From NCBI GenBank assembly GCA_035325645.1, contig DAOKZK010000002.1, positions 1 through 64,000 on the forward strand: 64,000 nucleotides of DNA, given 5' to 3'. The stretch's first letter is position 1. The number at the start of each line of letters is the position of its first letter. A program made the translations under genes and the position numbers. This document shows, one piece after another, positions 20,044-30,063 of the stretch. The notes under the pieces are model-generated. The model did not search any database. It saw nothing but the letters and a program-made list of their open reading frames with translations, and had not been told where the DNA came from. This DNA comes from Macondimonas sp035325645. Its GTDB lineage: Bacteria; Pseudomonadota; Gammaproteobacteria; UBA5335.

Positions 20044-21486
20044 TCAGAACGCCAGCAGGCAGGCCCGAATCAACGGTTCCGGGATGACCCCGAATACGAG
20101 GACAAGCCCGCCGTTGACGATCAGCATCCAGCGTACATCCGGGCTCGTCACCAACGACGCGGATTCGATCGGTGCCTCGAAATAGAGCTGCCAGACGACT
20201 TTCAGATAGTAGAATGCGCTGATCACGGCGAAGATGACCGCAATAACCGCTATCAGCCCAAACCCCTGCTCCATGACCGCGTCGAGCACCAGAAGCTTGG
20301 CATAGAACCCCGCTGTCGGCGGCACGCCCGCCATCGAGAACATGAACAAGGCCAGGACCGCAGCCAGCCATGGGCTGCGGTTGTTGAGACCCTTGAGGTC
20401 ATCCATCGTCTCTGCCTCGTATCCGGCACGACTCATGAGGATGAGCACACCAAATGCGCCAATCGCCATCAAGGCATAGATGAGGATGTAAAAAAGCGCG
20501 GACGCATAGCCGACCGGATTGGCCGCCAGCACGCCGAGCAACACGAAGCCGATGTTTGCGATCGCCGAATAGGCGAGCAGTCGCCTCACATTGGTCTGGG
20601 CGATGGCGACCACGCTTCCGATCGCCAGAGACAACACCGCCATGGCCATCAACAGCTGCCGCCAGTCTTCGGTCATGCCCTCCAGTCCCTCGGCCAGCAG
20701 CCTGATGGCCATCGCAAACGCGGCAAGCTTGGACGCCGAAGCGACGAGCAACGCAACCGGTGCGCTCGCGCCCTGGTACACATCGGGCATCCAGTTGTGA
20801 AAGGGGACGGCCCCGAGCTTGAAGGCAACGCCGGCAGCGACGAAGGTCATGCCCAGCAACAAGGGCAGGCTACCGACCGGCTGGTCCACGATCCGAATGG
20901 CCAGTTCATCGAGATTCAAAGTTCCGGTCACGCCGTACAGGATGGACATGCCGTAGAGCAGCATCCCCGACGCGATGGCGCCCAGCACGAAGTACTTCAT
21001 GGCCGCCTCGGCACTCAGCATGCGCTCCCGATTGAACGCAACGAGGGCATACAGGCTCAGCGACATCAGTTCCAGGCCCAGATAGACCGTGATGAAATGT
21101 GCTGCCGAGATCAGCACCATCATCCCCAGTGTGGAAAACAACGTCAGCAGGTAGAACTCGCCCTGATCGATCTGCCGGGAGCGAAGGTAGTCCCGTGCGT
21201 AGATCAACATCACGCCACTCACCAGGATGACGGCAACCTTCAGCACCACGGCCAGACGATCCAGGACGAACATCTCGCTGAAGGCCATTATCGGCGCATC
21301 GAGGCCTTGGCCCACCTTCAGCACCGATGCGGCAGTTGCGGCAAGCGCCAGCAAGCTCAAGCCGTGGGTGAGATGGCGCCAGCGCGGCGGCAGGAACAGG
21401 TCGATCACCAATATCCCGCACACCGACACCAGGAGCAGGATTTCAGGCACTGCAGGCCAAATCGATCCAGTCGAAGTCATGTCCAT
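20044..21486 (-). CDS. nuoN: NADH-quinone oxidoreductase subunit N
   Basis: The 480-residue antiporter-like subunit has about 14 hydrophobic segments. It contains GLELMSLSLYALVAFNRERMLSAEAAMKYFVLGAIASGMLLYG and KLGAVPFHNWMPDVYQGA with the conserved Lys and Pro of the broken-helix region. It forms part of the proton-pumping arm of Complex I. It is the last gene of the nuo operon; 27 bp separate it from nuoM. Confidence 0.96.
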   Translation of the reverse strand: MDMTSTGSIWPAVPEILLLVSVCGILVIDLFLPPRWRHLTHGLSLLALAATAASVLKVGQGLDAPIMAFSEMFVLDRLAVVLKVAVILVSGVMLIYARDYLRSRQIDQGEFYLLTLFSTLGMMVLISAAHFITVYLGLELMSLSLYALVAFNRERMLSAEAAMKYFVLGAIASGMLLYGMSILYGVTGTLNLDELAIRIVDQPVGSLPLLLGMTFVAAGVAFKLGAVPFHNWMPDVYQGASAPVALLVASASKLAAFAMAIRLLAEGLEGMTEDWRQLLMAMAVLSLAIGSVVAIAQTNVRRLLAYSAIANIGFVLLGVLAANPVGYASALFYILIYALMAIGAFGVLILMSRAGYEAETMDDLKGLNNRSPWLAAVLALFMFSMAGVPPTAGFYAKLLVLDAVMEQGFGLIAVIAVIFAVISAFYYLKVVWQLYFEAPIESASLVTSPDVRWMLIVNGGLVLVFGVIPEPLIRACLLAF

Positions 21487-21513
21487 TCCCGAATCATCCT
21501 GGGGTTGAGGCGG

Positions 21514-23031
21514 TCAGAGCTTGCCGGGCAAGATCTGGAGCAGCAACTGTTGAACGGAGGGCTCGATCACCGCCAAAAGCGGCTGTGGCCAGACCCCCAA
21601 GCCGATCACCATGACGGCCAACACACCGAGCATCAAAAATTCCCTCGGACTCAAGTCGCTGAGCTGCTCCACCTCCGGATTGGTCACCGGGCCAAAGGCA
21701 ACCCGCTTGACCAGCCACAGCGAGTAGGAAGCACCGAGAATGAGCGTCAGGGCGGCTAGAAAAGCGATCCATGGGTTGGCCTGGAAGCTTGCCAGAATGA
21801 CCAAAAACTCCCCCACGAAGCCGGAAGTTCCCGGCAGCCCCGAGTTGGCCATGGCGAACAGAACGAAGAACGCGGCAAATATCGGCATGCGAGCGGTCAC
21901 GCCACCATAGGCAGCGATCCGCCGGGTATGCATCCGGTCGTAAAGTACGCCCACGCACAGGAACATGGCTCCGGAAATGAATCCGTGGGAAATCATCTGA
22001 ACGGCGGCGCCTGTCAGTCCCATGGCCAAGCCCGGCGCATCGATACCCGCTGTCGTCTCACCCCAGTAGGGCAGAAAAAAGCCCAGCGTCACGAATCCCA
22101 TGTGGGCGATGGAGGAATAGGCAATCAGTTTTTTCATGTCCTCCTGGACCATTGCCACCAGGCCGACATAAACGATGGCGATCAAGCTCAGCATCGCCAT
22201 GAAACCGGCCATCTCGGCCGCGGCATCTGGGGCAATGGGCAAGGCATAGCGCAAAAATCCGTATGCACCCATCTTGAGCGTGATCGCGGCAAGGATGACC
22301 GAACCACCCGTCGGCGCCTCGACATGCGCATCCGGCAGCCAGGTATGCACCGGCCACATCGGCACCTTGACGGCAAACGCAGCCAGGAACGCGAGGAAGA
22401 TCAGCGTCTGTTCGGTAGCCCCCAGCGGAAGGGCCTGCAGCGTCTGGACATCGAACCCTCCACCCTTCTGATAGAGGTAGATGAAGGCGACCAGCATGAG
22501 CACGGAGCCCAGAAAGGTAAACAGGAAAAACTTGACCGTCGCGTAAATGCGACGCGGGCCGCCCCAGATACCGATGATGAGAAACATCGGAATGAGTATG
22601 GCTTCCCAAAATACATAGAAAAGCAGTGCATCGATCGCAGCAAAAACGCCAATCATGAAGCCTTCCATGATCAGAAAGGCCCCGAGATAGCCGGCCGGAC
22701 GGGACGTAACAGACTCTTTCGCTGCGAAGACGGTAAAGACCGTCATGAACGTCGTGAGGACGATGAGCGGCATGGACAGCCCATCGACACCCAATGCGTA
22801 ATCTGCCCCCAATGATGGGATCCATAGAGCCCGCTCCACGAACTGGAGTTCAGCGCTCCCGACTGCAAAGCCGGTCCAGAGTCCCAGGCTCCCGACAAAG
22901 GTTCCCAAGGACACGGCCAAGGCCAACCCGCGCGCCAGCGCGACTTTTTCGTTTCCCGCCCACAGGACCAGAAGACCGCCGAGGATCGGCGTCCAGATCA
23001 AAAGGCTCAGCAGCGGCAGATCGGCAAACAT
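21514..23031 (-). CDS. nuoM: NADH-quinone oxidoreductase subunit M
   Basis: The 505-residue membrane subunit has LLFYVFWEAILIPMFLIIGIWGG with the conserved membrane Glu, VHTWLPDAHVEAPTGGSVILAAITLKMGAYG and YSSIAHMGFV, all typical of NuoM/Mrp-type antiporter subunits. It is a proton-translocating part of Complex I. It starts 37 bp after nuoL. Confidence 0.96.
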   Translation of the reverse strand: MFADLPLLSLLIWTPILGGLLVLWAGNEKVALARGLALAVSLGTFVGSLGLWTGFAVGSAELQFVERALWIPSLGADYALGVDGLSMPLIVLTTFMTVFTVFAAKESVTSRPAGYLGAFLIMEGFMIGVFAAIDALLFYVFWEAILIPMFLIIGIWGGPRRIYATVKFFLFTFLGSVLMLVAFIYLYQKGGGFDVQTLQALPLGATEQTLIFLAFLAAFAVKVPMWPVHTWLPDAHVEAPTGGSVILAAITLKMGAYGFLRYALPIAPDAAAEMAGFMAMLSLIAIVYVGLVAMVQEDMKKLIAYSSIAHMGFVTLGFFLPYWGETTAGIDAPGLAMGLTGAAVQMISHGFISGAMFLCVGVLYDRMHTRRIAAYGGVTARMPIFAAFFVLFAMANSGLPGTSGFVGEFLVILASFQANPWIAFLAALTLILGASYSLWLVKRVAFGPVTNPEVEQLSDLSPREFLMLGVLAVMVIGLGVWPQPLLAVIEPSVQQLLLQILPGKL

Positions 23032-23068
23032 GCAGAGGTTCCTTTCCCCTTGCGACGGAGCGCAGCTA

Positions 23069-25066
23069 TCAGCGAATGAACAGCACCCAACCCAGCAGCA
23101 GGGTCAGGCCGATCAGCATGGCGAAGGCGTAGTGATAGAGAAAGCCGGACTGAAGCGCACGGCCCTTGGATGCCCACCCGGCGATCCGTTGCGCGGTCCC
23201 GTTGACGAGTCGGCCGTCGATCAGGTCCATGTCGCCGCGTTCCCAGAACAATCGCCCAAGCGCACGACCAGCGCCCGCGAATCCCTGGATGTACAAAGCG
23301 TCAAAGCCGTACTTGTGGTCGAACAGCCAGCGCAGCGCCCGGGTCGGCGCAAAGCGTCGGGCGAAGAAATCCGCCACTGCCGGATTCACCAGATAGACAT
23401 AGCCCGCACACGCCACGCCGGCAAGCGCGAGATAGATCGCTGGACTCCTGAAGCCGTGCATCACGAACGCAAGGGGGCCGTGGAAATGAGCGCCCAGTTC
23501 GCCCAGGACGTCATGCGCACTGGCAACCGTGATGACCCCGCTGAAGAAGTCCCCGAAAAGCATGGGTTCAATCGTCAGGGCGCCGATGGCGATCGAGGGA
23601 ATCGCCAGCAACACCAACGGGACGGTGACCACCCACGGCGATTCGTGAGGCTCATGAACGCCGTGATGTCCGTGGTCCCCGTGCCCATCATGCGCGTGAT
23701 CCCTGAACCGCTCGGCACCGTGAAACACCATGAAGATCAGCCGGAAGGTGTAAAAAGCCGTGATGAACACACCGGACAGGACGGCCGCATAGGCAATGCC
23801 CGCGCCCGGCAGATGCGATTCGGCCACCGCTTCGATCAAGGCGTCTTTTGAAAAGAACCCGGAGAAGCCCGGGAAGCCGATCAGTGCCAGCGCGCCTATC
23901 AGGCACGTCGCATAGGTAATGGGCAGCCGGCGCCACAGGCCGCCCATGCGACGCATATCCTGCTCATGATGCAGGGCAATGATCACCGATCCTGCGGCGA
24001 GGAACAGCAAGGCCTTGAAGAAGGCATGGGTCATGAGATGAAAGACCGCTGCTGAATACGCTGAGACCCCGAGTGCCACGGTCATGTAACCGAGTTGTGA
24101 CAAGGTGGAATAGGCGACGACCCGCTTGATATCCGTCTGCACGATCCCGAGCAGTCCCATGAAAAACGCCGTCGCAGACCCAATCAGGAGAATCGTCGTG
24201 AGGGCCGTTTCCGACAACTCATAGAGCGGCGACATCCGCGCGACCATGAAAATACCCGCCGTGACCATGGTGGCCGCGTGGATCAACGCCGAAATGGGCG
24301 TCGGGCCTTCCATGGAATCCGGCAGCCAGACATGCAGAGGCATCTGCGCCGACTTGCCCATCGCCCCCACGAACAACAGCAGGCAGATGACCGTGAGGAC
24401 CGACCAGTCCATCCCGGGAATGATGCTCAACGTTTGTTCCTGCAGACCGCTTGCCGCCGCAAAGACCTCTCGGTAATCCAGGCTGCCGGTGTATTGCAGG
24501 ACGGCAGCGATTCCGAGGAGAAAACCGAAATCGCCCACCCTATTGACCAGAAAGGCCTTCATGTTGGCAAACACGGCACTGGGGCGGGTATACCAGAACC
24601 CGATCAAAAGGTAGGACACCAGACCAACGGCTTCCCATCCGAAGAACAGCTGCAGGAAGTTGTTGGCCATCACCAGCGTCAGCATGGCAAAAGTAAACAG
24701 CGAGATGTAGCTAAAGAAGCGCTGGTAACCTTCGTCGTCACGCATGTACCCGATGGTGTAGATGTGCACCATGAGCGATACGAAAGTGACGACGCACATC
24801 ATCAGTGCGGTGAGATTGTCGACGAGGAAACCGACGGTCAACTGCAGACCGTCGACCATTCCCCAAGTGTAGATCGTCTCGTTGAAGACGGGAGCGCCAT
24901 CGAGCGCATGAGCCTTCAGCACCCAAAACGACAGCGCGCAGGAAAGTCCCACTCCGCCGATGGTCACGGCGTGTGCACCGGTGCGCCCGATCTGGCGCCC
25001 GAAGAGGCCCGCGATGATCGATGCGATCAGAGGAGCCAGCACGATGGTCAGATAAACCTGCTGCAT
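23069..25066 (-). CDS. nuoL: NADH-quinone oxidoreductase subunit L
   Basis: The 665-residue antiporter-like subunit has FFGWEAVGLVSYLLIGFW, MPLHVWLPDSMEGPTPISALIHAATMVTAG and YSTLSQLGYM. A long C-terminal extension corresponds to the lateral helix HL that ties the pump modules together. A His-rich segment (HAHDGHGDHGHHGVHEPH) lies in the C-terminal third, a common variable loop. It starts 6 bp after nuoK. Confidence 0.96.
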   Translation of the reverse strand: MQQVYLTIVLAPLIASIIAGLFGRQIGRTGAHAVTIGGVGLSCALSFWVLKAHALDGAPVFNETIYTWGMVDGLQLTVGFLVDNLTALMMCVVTFVSLMVHIYTIGYMRDDEGYQRFFSYISLFTFAMLTLVMANNFLQLFFGWEAVGLVSYLLIGFWYTRPSAVFANMKAFLVNRVGDFGFLLGIAAVLQYTGSLDYREVFAAASGLQEQTLSIIPGMDWSVLTVICLLLFVGAMGKSAQMPLHVWLPDSMEGPTPISALIHAATMVTAGIFMVARMSPLYELSETALTTILLIGSATAFFMGLLGIVQTDIKRVVAYSTLSQLGYMTVALGVSAYSAAVFHLMTHAFFKALLFLAAGSVIIALHHEQDMRRMGGLWRRLPITYATCLIGALALIGFPGFSGFFSKDALIEAVAESHLPGAGIAYAAVLSGVFITAFYTFRLIFMVFHGAERFRDHAHDGHGDHGHHGVHEPHESPWVVTVPLVLLAIPSIAIGALTIEPMLFGDFFSGVITVASAHDVLGELGAHFHGPLAFVMHGFRSPAIYLALAGVACAGYVYLVNPAVADFFARRFAPTRALRWLFDHKYGFDALYIQGFAGAGRALGRLFWERGDMDLIDGRLVNGTAQRIAGWASKGRALQSGFLYHYAFAMLIGLTLLLGWVLFIR

Positions 25067-25072
25067 GTTCGC

Positions 25073-25378
25073 TCAACCCTTCATGCCGTCGAGATCCTCG
25101 ACGTTGATGCTGCCCTTGCCCCGGAACAGGACGACGAGAATGGCCAGACCGATCGCGGCCTCTGCCGCGGCGACGGTGAGTATGAAAAACACGAACACCT
25201 GGCCCGCGAGATCCCCATTGAAGCGGGAAAAGGCAACGAAATTCATGTTTACCGCGAGCAGCATCAACTCGATGCACATCAGCAACAGAATGATGTTCTT
25301 ACGGTTGATGAAAATGCCAGCGACGCTCAGAACGAACAGAACACCACTGAGCATCAGGTAATGCGACAAGGTAATCAT
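25073..25378 (-). CDS. nuoK: NADH-quinone oxidoreductase subunit K
   Basis: The 101-residue protein has three membrane helices (LSHYLMLSGVLFVLSVAGIF; IILLLMCIELMLLAVNMNFV; VFVFFILTVAAAEAAIGLAILVVLF). It keeps the two intramembrane Glu residues (CIELML and AAAEAAIG) needed for proton transfer. It lies between nuoJ and nuoL. Confidence 0.96.
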   Translation of the reverse strand: MITLSHYLMLSGVLFVLSVAGIFINRKNIILLLMCIELMLLAVNMNFVAFSRFNGDLAGQVFVFFILTVAAAEAAIGLAILVVLFRGKGSINVEDLDGMKG

Positions 25379-25412
25379 TCAACCCCCACGGGCAGGTTCA
25401 TGATGGCGAGGA

Positions 25413-26009
25413 TCATTCGCGCGTCTCGGAAGGCATCTTGATGATGCGGATGCGGTCTTCCGGCCGGACCTGCGCCTGCAGGCCGGGATTCTGGACGCGA
25501 CGCCCTGCCCGGCGCCGCATGGTCAGCGAGATGGCCGCAACGATCGCCACCAATAGAATGACCGCGGCAATCTCGAAGGGATACACATACTGGGTGTACA
25601 TCACCTCGCCCAGGGCCCGGATATTGCTTTCACCCGGTCCCAGCGGAAGGGGTCCTCCCGGGGTCGAAAAACGCTCGGCACCAAGTACGACCGACAGTTC
25701 GAGCACGACCAGCACCACGACGCCCAGCCCCAAGGGCAACGACCGGTTGAAGCCTTCCCGCAGTGTCGCAAGGTCGACGTCGATCATCATGACGACGAAC
25801 AGGAACAGCACCATCACCGCACCGACGTAGACCAGCACCAGCACGATGGCGAGGAACTCGGCTTCGATGAGCAGCCACAGGGCTGCGCTGGTAAAAAATG
25901 CCAGTACCAGAAACAGCACCGAGTGAACCGGGTTGCGCGCCGTGATCACGGCCAGTGCGGCACCGATCAGCACGGCCGAAAACGCATAAAACAGCACGAG
26001 TTGAAACAT
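25413..26009 (-). CDS. nuoJ: NADH-quinone oxidoreductase subunit J
   Basis: The 198-residue protein has the NuoJ N-terminus (NPVHSVLFLVLAFFTSAALWLLIEAEFLAIVLVLVYVGAVMVLFLFVVMM), including the Tyr-containing TM3 pi-bulge region. About five TM helices are visible, plus a basic C-terminal tail. It is part of the E-channel of Complex I. Confidence 0.95.
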   Translation of the reverse strand: MFQLVLFYAFSAVLIGAALAVITARNPVHSVLFLVLAFFTSAALWLLIEAEFLAIVLVLVYVGAVMVLFLFVVMMIDVDLATLREGFNRSLPLGLGVVVLVVLELSVVLGAERFSTPGGPLPLGPGESNIRALGEVMYTQYVYPFEIAAVILLVAIVAAISLTMRRRAGRRVQNPGLQAQVRPEDRIRIIKMPSETRE

Positions 26010-26054
26010 CGGATGGGGCTCCGCCGGATATTCCGGATGCGTTGTATCTTTGGA

Positions 26055-26555
26055 TCAGCGATACGGTGCGTCTACCGCCCGATCCCGGGCGATGGATTCC
26101 TCGTACTTGTCCCCGATCGCAAGCAGTTTGTCCTTGGTCATGATGTGCTCCCCGCGCTGCTCGAAATGGTATTCGTAGATGCGCGTTTCCACGATCGAAT
26201 CCACAGGACAGGCTTCCTCGCAAAATCCGCAGTAAATGCATTTGAACAGATCGATGTCATAGCGCGTGGTGCGGCGCGTTCCATCGGCGCGCATCTCCGA
26301 CTCGATGGTGATGGCCAGCGCAGGACAGACCGCTTCGCACAATTTACAGGCGATGCAGCGTTCCTCGCCGTTCGCATACCGCCGCAGAGCGTGGAGTCCC
26401 CGAAATCGTGGACTTTGCGGTGTCTTTTCCTCGGGATAGAGCACTGTGACCTTCGGCGCAAACAGCTCGCGCGCCGTCACGGACAAGCCGACCACCAGTT
26501 CCCATAACAGGAAGGTCTTGAAGAAGTCACCAATCTGTCGTGTTACGGCATTCAT
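26055..26555 (-). CDS. nuoI: NADH-quinone oxidoreductase subunit I (2x[4Fe-4S])
   Basis: The 166-residue ferredoxin-like subunit has two CxxCxxCxxxCP motifs: CIACKLCEAVCP and CIYCGFCEEACP. They ligate clusters N6a and N6b, which pass electrons toward N2 in NuoB. The N-terminal amphipathic helix (QIGDFFKTFLLWELVVGLSVT) contacts the membrane. It starts 14 bp after nuoH. Confidence 0.97.
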   Translation of the reverse strand: MNAVTRQIGDFFKTFLLWELVVGLSVTARELFAPKVTVLYPEEKTPQSPRFRGLHALRRYANGEERCIACKLCEAVCPALAITIESEMRADGTRRTTRYDIDLFKCIYCGFCEEACPVDSIVETRIYEYHFEQRGEHIMTKDKLLAIGDKYEESIARDRAVDAPYR

Positions 26556-26569
26556 GCATCACCCCCTGT

Positions 26570-27628
26570 TCAGAACCAGGGTCCAAACCCGGTGTGGACG
26601 AAAACCCCCACCACGGCCAGCCAGACGATGGTCACCGGAATGAACACCTTCCAGCCGAGCCGCATGATCTGGTCATAGCGGTAGCGCGGGAACGTGGCCC
26701 GGAACCAGAGAAAACAGAACAGGAAAAACGCGACCTTCAGCGCCAGCCAATGAAAGCCGTTCTGACCCAGCAGCGGCAGTTGCCCCAGCACGGGAATATT
26801 CTCCAAGGGCGACAGCCAACCGCCCAGAAACAGGGTCGCCACCAAGGTCGAGATCAACGTCATGTTGGCGTATTCAGCCAGAAAGAACAGCGCAAACCCC
26901 ATCCCGCCGTATTCCACATGGAATCCGGCCACGATTTCCGACTCACCCTCCACCACGTCGAAAGGCAGCCGGTTCGTTTCGGCGACGCCAGAGATCCAGT
27001 ACACCAGAAACAGCGGGAAAAGAGGAATGAAGTACCAATGCCAGAACCCACCCTGCTGGGCCAGGACGATGTCGTTCAATTTGAGACTGTTCGCGGCCAT
27101 CAGGACGCCGATGAGGGCGAACCCCATGGCCAGCTCGTAGGAAACCATCTGCGCCGCCGCCCGCATTGCGCCCAGAAACGCATACTTGGAGTTGCTGGCC
27201 CAGCCCGCCAGGATGATCCCGTAAACGCCGAACGAGGTCAGCGCCAGAATGAACAGCAGACCGGCGTCCACGTTCGCCAGCACAGCCCCGTCCGCAAAGG
27301 GCACAACGGCCCAAGCCACCAGCGCCGGCAGGAACGACAGCACTGGCGCCATGATGAACAGCGTCCGGTTGGCGCGCGCGGGGATGACGATTTCCTTGAA
27401 AGCCAACTTGGCGGCATCGGCAATCGGCTGCAGCAGGCCGGCGGGACCGACCCGGTTCGGGCCCAAGCGCGCCTGCATGAAGCCGATGACCTTGCGCTCC
27501 GCGTAAGTGAGGTAGGCCACGACCCCGAGCAGGGGCAGCACGATCGCCAGGATCTTGAGCACGATCACGACGCTCACCCGAATGGCTTCGGGAATCTGCG
27601 ACCAGATCGCCAGTATGGATTCCAGCAT
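26570..27628 (-). CDS. nuoH: NADH-quinone oxidoreductase subunit H
   Basis: The 352-residue, roughly eight-helix protein has AYLTYAERKVIGFMQARLGPNRVGPAGLLQPIADAAKL (the quinone-site loop) and the acidic loop with RLPFDVVEGESEIVAGFHVEYGG. It links the quinone chamber to the pump. ATG 27628 is used. The frame continues upstream through the nuoG tail without conservation. Confidence 0.96.
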   Translation of the reverse strand: MLESILAIWSQIPEAIRVSVVIVLKILAIVLPLLGVVAYLTYAERKVIGFMQARLGPNRVGPAGLLQPIADAAKLAFKEIVIPARANRTLFIMAPVLSFLPALVAWAVVPFADGAVLANVDAGLLFILALTSFGVYGIILAGWASNSKYAFLGAMRAAAQMVSYELAMGFALIGVLMAANSLKLNDIVLAQQGGFWHWYFIPLFPLFLVYWISGVAETNRLPFDVVEGESEIVAGFHVEYGGMGFALFFLAEYANMTLISTLVATLFLGGWLSPLENIPVLGQLPLLGQNGFHWLALKVAFFLFCFLWFRATFPRYRYDQIMRLGWKVFIPVTIVWLAVVGVFVHTGFGPWF

Positions 27629-27641
27629 CACACCTGCTTCC

Positions 27642-30029
27642 TTAGGATTCCGTCGATTCCGTTGCGCCCGGGGCAATCTCGATAGCCCCGAATCGGGCCC
27701 CACTCCCCGCCACGTCGAGATGGCCGGCTGGCCACCACACACAACCCGTTGCCAAGCCCTCATCTGCCACCCAGGGCAGTTCCGCAACCTGCCCCCCTTG
27801 ACGGACGATGGCGGTGTGACCCGTCTTGAGCCCGTACCGCTCGGCGTCGGAAGGGTGAAGGTGCAGCGTCCGCGCTCGCCGACCTTCCGGTGAACTCTGC
27901 AGCGCCCGAGCGCGGCGTGCCAGCGGATCGCAGCCGTAGAGGGCCAACGGGCCCAAGCGCTGCAGTGCAGGCAATAGTGGCCGTTCCCAGGCGCCCTGAC
28001 GGTGCCACTGCGGCTTTGCCGTCTCGATTTCGCCGATGGCGAGACGCGCCGCCTCGGTCACCTCATGGCAATCTGCATAATCGAATCCCGTCGCCCCGAA
28101 CTGGTTGCCAAGCACACGCAATACCTTCCAGGCAGGCCGCGACTCACCCGCCGGCGGCGTACACCCTTCAAAGTGCAACCAGGTCCCATCGCGGGTGATC
28201 AGGCTGCCTGCTGTTTCGGCAAAACTGCCAATCGGCAGCAACACATGTGCGGTGGATCTCAAGGCATCGGTGACATATGCCGTCAATGCCACCCCGAAAC
28301 GGGCACCCGACAAGGCCGCCATCGCGGCAGCGGGGTCTGCGGCCTCGACTTCGGGCTCGAGGCCGAGCATGAGAAAGCCGTCCATGCCGCCAGCGAACAA
28401 CTCGTGGGCCGAACGCCCGACTTTCTGTACCGCAGCGCCACCGAACCCGCGGTGCGGCACGATACCGCAAAGCCAGGCGCCTGCAGTGTTGCCGCCGACC
28501 GGCAGAGTGCCGAGCGTCGAGCCGGTCGCCTCCGCAACAAAGCTCGCCAGCGCCAACACCACGCCTGTCCCCTTTTGCTCCAGCGCAAGCTGTCCGATCA
28601 ACACACCGGAACGTTCCCCTTTGGTCAGCGCTTCGGCCATCAGGACATGCGGCTGCTCCGGCGAGACACCCTGCACAGCCGCTGCCAGGGCAACGGGAAC
28701 GCTCTGGCCGGTGAACTCGGAGACCGCCAAGGCGAGGGCCGCCATTTCCTCCGCCAGGTCTTTGGCACGCCGTTCGGCATGGATCGGAAAGCGAAAATCG
28801 GCGTCCAGGGGGTTGATGACGCACAGACGCGCACCGCGCAAGCCGGCCTTGCGCAAGCGCAGATGCAGCAAGGGCACTTCCCGACGCAGATCACTGCCTA
28901 CGATGAGCGCCGCATCGACCCGCTCCCACTCTGCAACGGGCCGTCCGAGATCGGGGAACGCGCCGGCATGCTCTTGCGCCGACGCGTCGACCATGCCCAG
29001 CCGGTGATCGAGATTGGCGCATTCCAGATGCTCGGCCAATCGCCGCAGCAGGAAGTATTCCTCGACCGTTGCCGACGGCGAGGCCAGGATACCAAGCGCT
29101 TCAGGAGCAATGCCCCGCAAACCTTCCGCCGCCGCATGGAGCGCCGTGGCCCAATCGACCGTGCGCCAGCGCCCGTCTTCACGTACCATGGGCGACAACA
29201 GCCGATCTTCCGCCTGCAGCGCGGTATAACTGAAGCGATCGCGGTCGCTGATCCAGGTCTCATTGAACGCCTCGGCCTCGCGCGGGACCACGCGCATCAC
29301 CCGCCCGCCGCGCACGTGAGCCGCAATATGGGTGCCCCACCCATCATGCGGCGAGAGGGTCGGCCGCTCGGTCAGTTCCCAAGGCCGGGCCGTGTAACGC
29401 GACGGTTTGGCCGTCAAGGCACCGACGGGGCACAGGTCGATGACGTTGCCAGCCACTTCCGACGTCAAGGCATGCTCGACATAGGTCCCGATGGCCATGA
29501 ATTCCCCGCGACCGGTTGCGCCCAACTCGCGCAGCCCCGCGATTTCCTCACCGAAACGGACGCAGCGGGTGCAATGGATGCAGCGCGTCATGTCGGTCGC
29601 CACGAGCGGCCCCAGATCCGGGTCCGGCACAACACGCTTGCGCTCGTCATAGCGCGAGGCATCCTGGCCGAAACCCAACGCGAGATCCTGCAGTTCGCAT
29701 TCGCCGCCCTGATCGCAGATCGGGCAGTCAAGTGGATGATTGATCAGCAGGAATTCCATGGTGCCCTGCTGGGCATCGATCGCCTTGGGGGATCGCGTGA
29801 AGACCTTCATGCCGTCGGCCACCGGCGTCGCACAGGCCGGCACGGGCTTGGGCGCCCGCTCCATTTCCACCAGGCACATACGACAGTTGGCGGCGATGGA
29901 CAGCTTCTTGTGGTAGCAGAAACGCGGAATATAGATGCCCGCCTGATCGGTCAGCTCGATCAGCATCTGCCCCTTGCGTCCCCGGATGGAAACGCCGTCG
30001 ACCTCGATTGTGACCTCGTCGCTGCTCAT
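27642..30029 (-). CDS. nuoG: NADH-quinone oxidoreductase subunit G
   Basis: The 795-residue protein has an N-terminal [2Fe-2S] region (PRFCYHKKLSIAANCRMCLVEME), the His-ligated N5 motif (NHPLDCPICDQGGECELQD) and the N4 cysteines (TRCIHCTRCVRF; DLCPVGAL). A molybdopterin-oxidoreductase-like domain follows. The extra CxxCxxxC set for cluster N7 found in E. coli is absent. It carries electrons from NuoF to NuoI. Confidence 0.96.
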   Translation of the reverse strand: MSSDEVTIEVDGVSIRGRKGQMLIELTDQAGIYIPRFCYHKKLSIAANCRMCLVEMERAPKPVPACATPVADGMKVFTRSPKAIDAQQGTMEFLLINHPLDCPICDQGGECELQDLALGFGQDASRYDERKRVVPDPDLGPLVATDMTRCIHCTRCVRFGEEIAGLRELGATGRGEFMAIGTYVEHALTSEVAGNVIDLCPVGALTAKPSRYTARPWELTERPTLSPHDGWGTHIAAHVRGGRVMRVVPREAEAFNETWISDRDRFSYTALQAEDRLLSPMVREDGRWRTVDWATALHAAAEGLRGIAPEALGILASPSATVEEYFLLRRLAEHLECANLDHRLGMVDASAQEHAGAFPDLGRPVAEWERVDAALIVGSDLRREVPLLHLRLRKAGLRGARLCVINPLDADFRFPIHAERRAKDLAEEMAALALAVSEFTGQSVPVALAAAVQGVSPEQPHVLMAEALTKGERSGVLIGQLALEQKGTGVVLALASFVAEATGSTLGTLPVGGNTAGAWLCGIVPHRGFGGAAVQKVGRSAHELFAGGMDGFLMLGLEPEVEAADPAAAMAALSGARFGVALTAYVTDALRSTAHVLLPIGSFAETAGSLITRDGTWLHFEGCTPPAGESRPAWKVLRVLGNQFGATGFDYADCHEVTEAARLAIGEIETAKPQWHRQGAWERPLLPALQRLGPLALYGCDPLARRARALQSSPEGRRARTLHLHPSDAERYGLKTGHTAIVRQGGQVAELPWVADEGLATGCVWWPAGHLDVAGSGARFGAIEIAPGATESTES

Positions 30030-30063
30030 ATCGCCTGTCCGATGCTGATTGCCGCCGGGACCG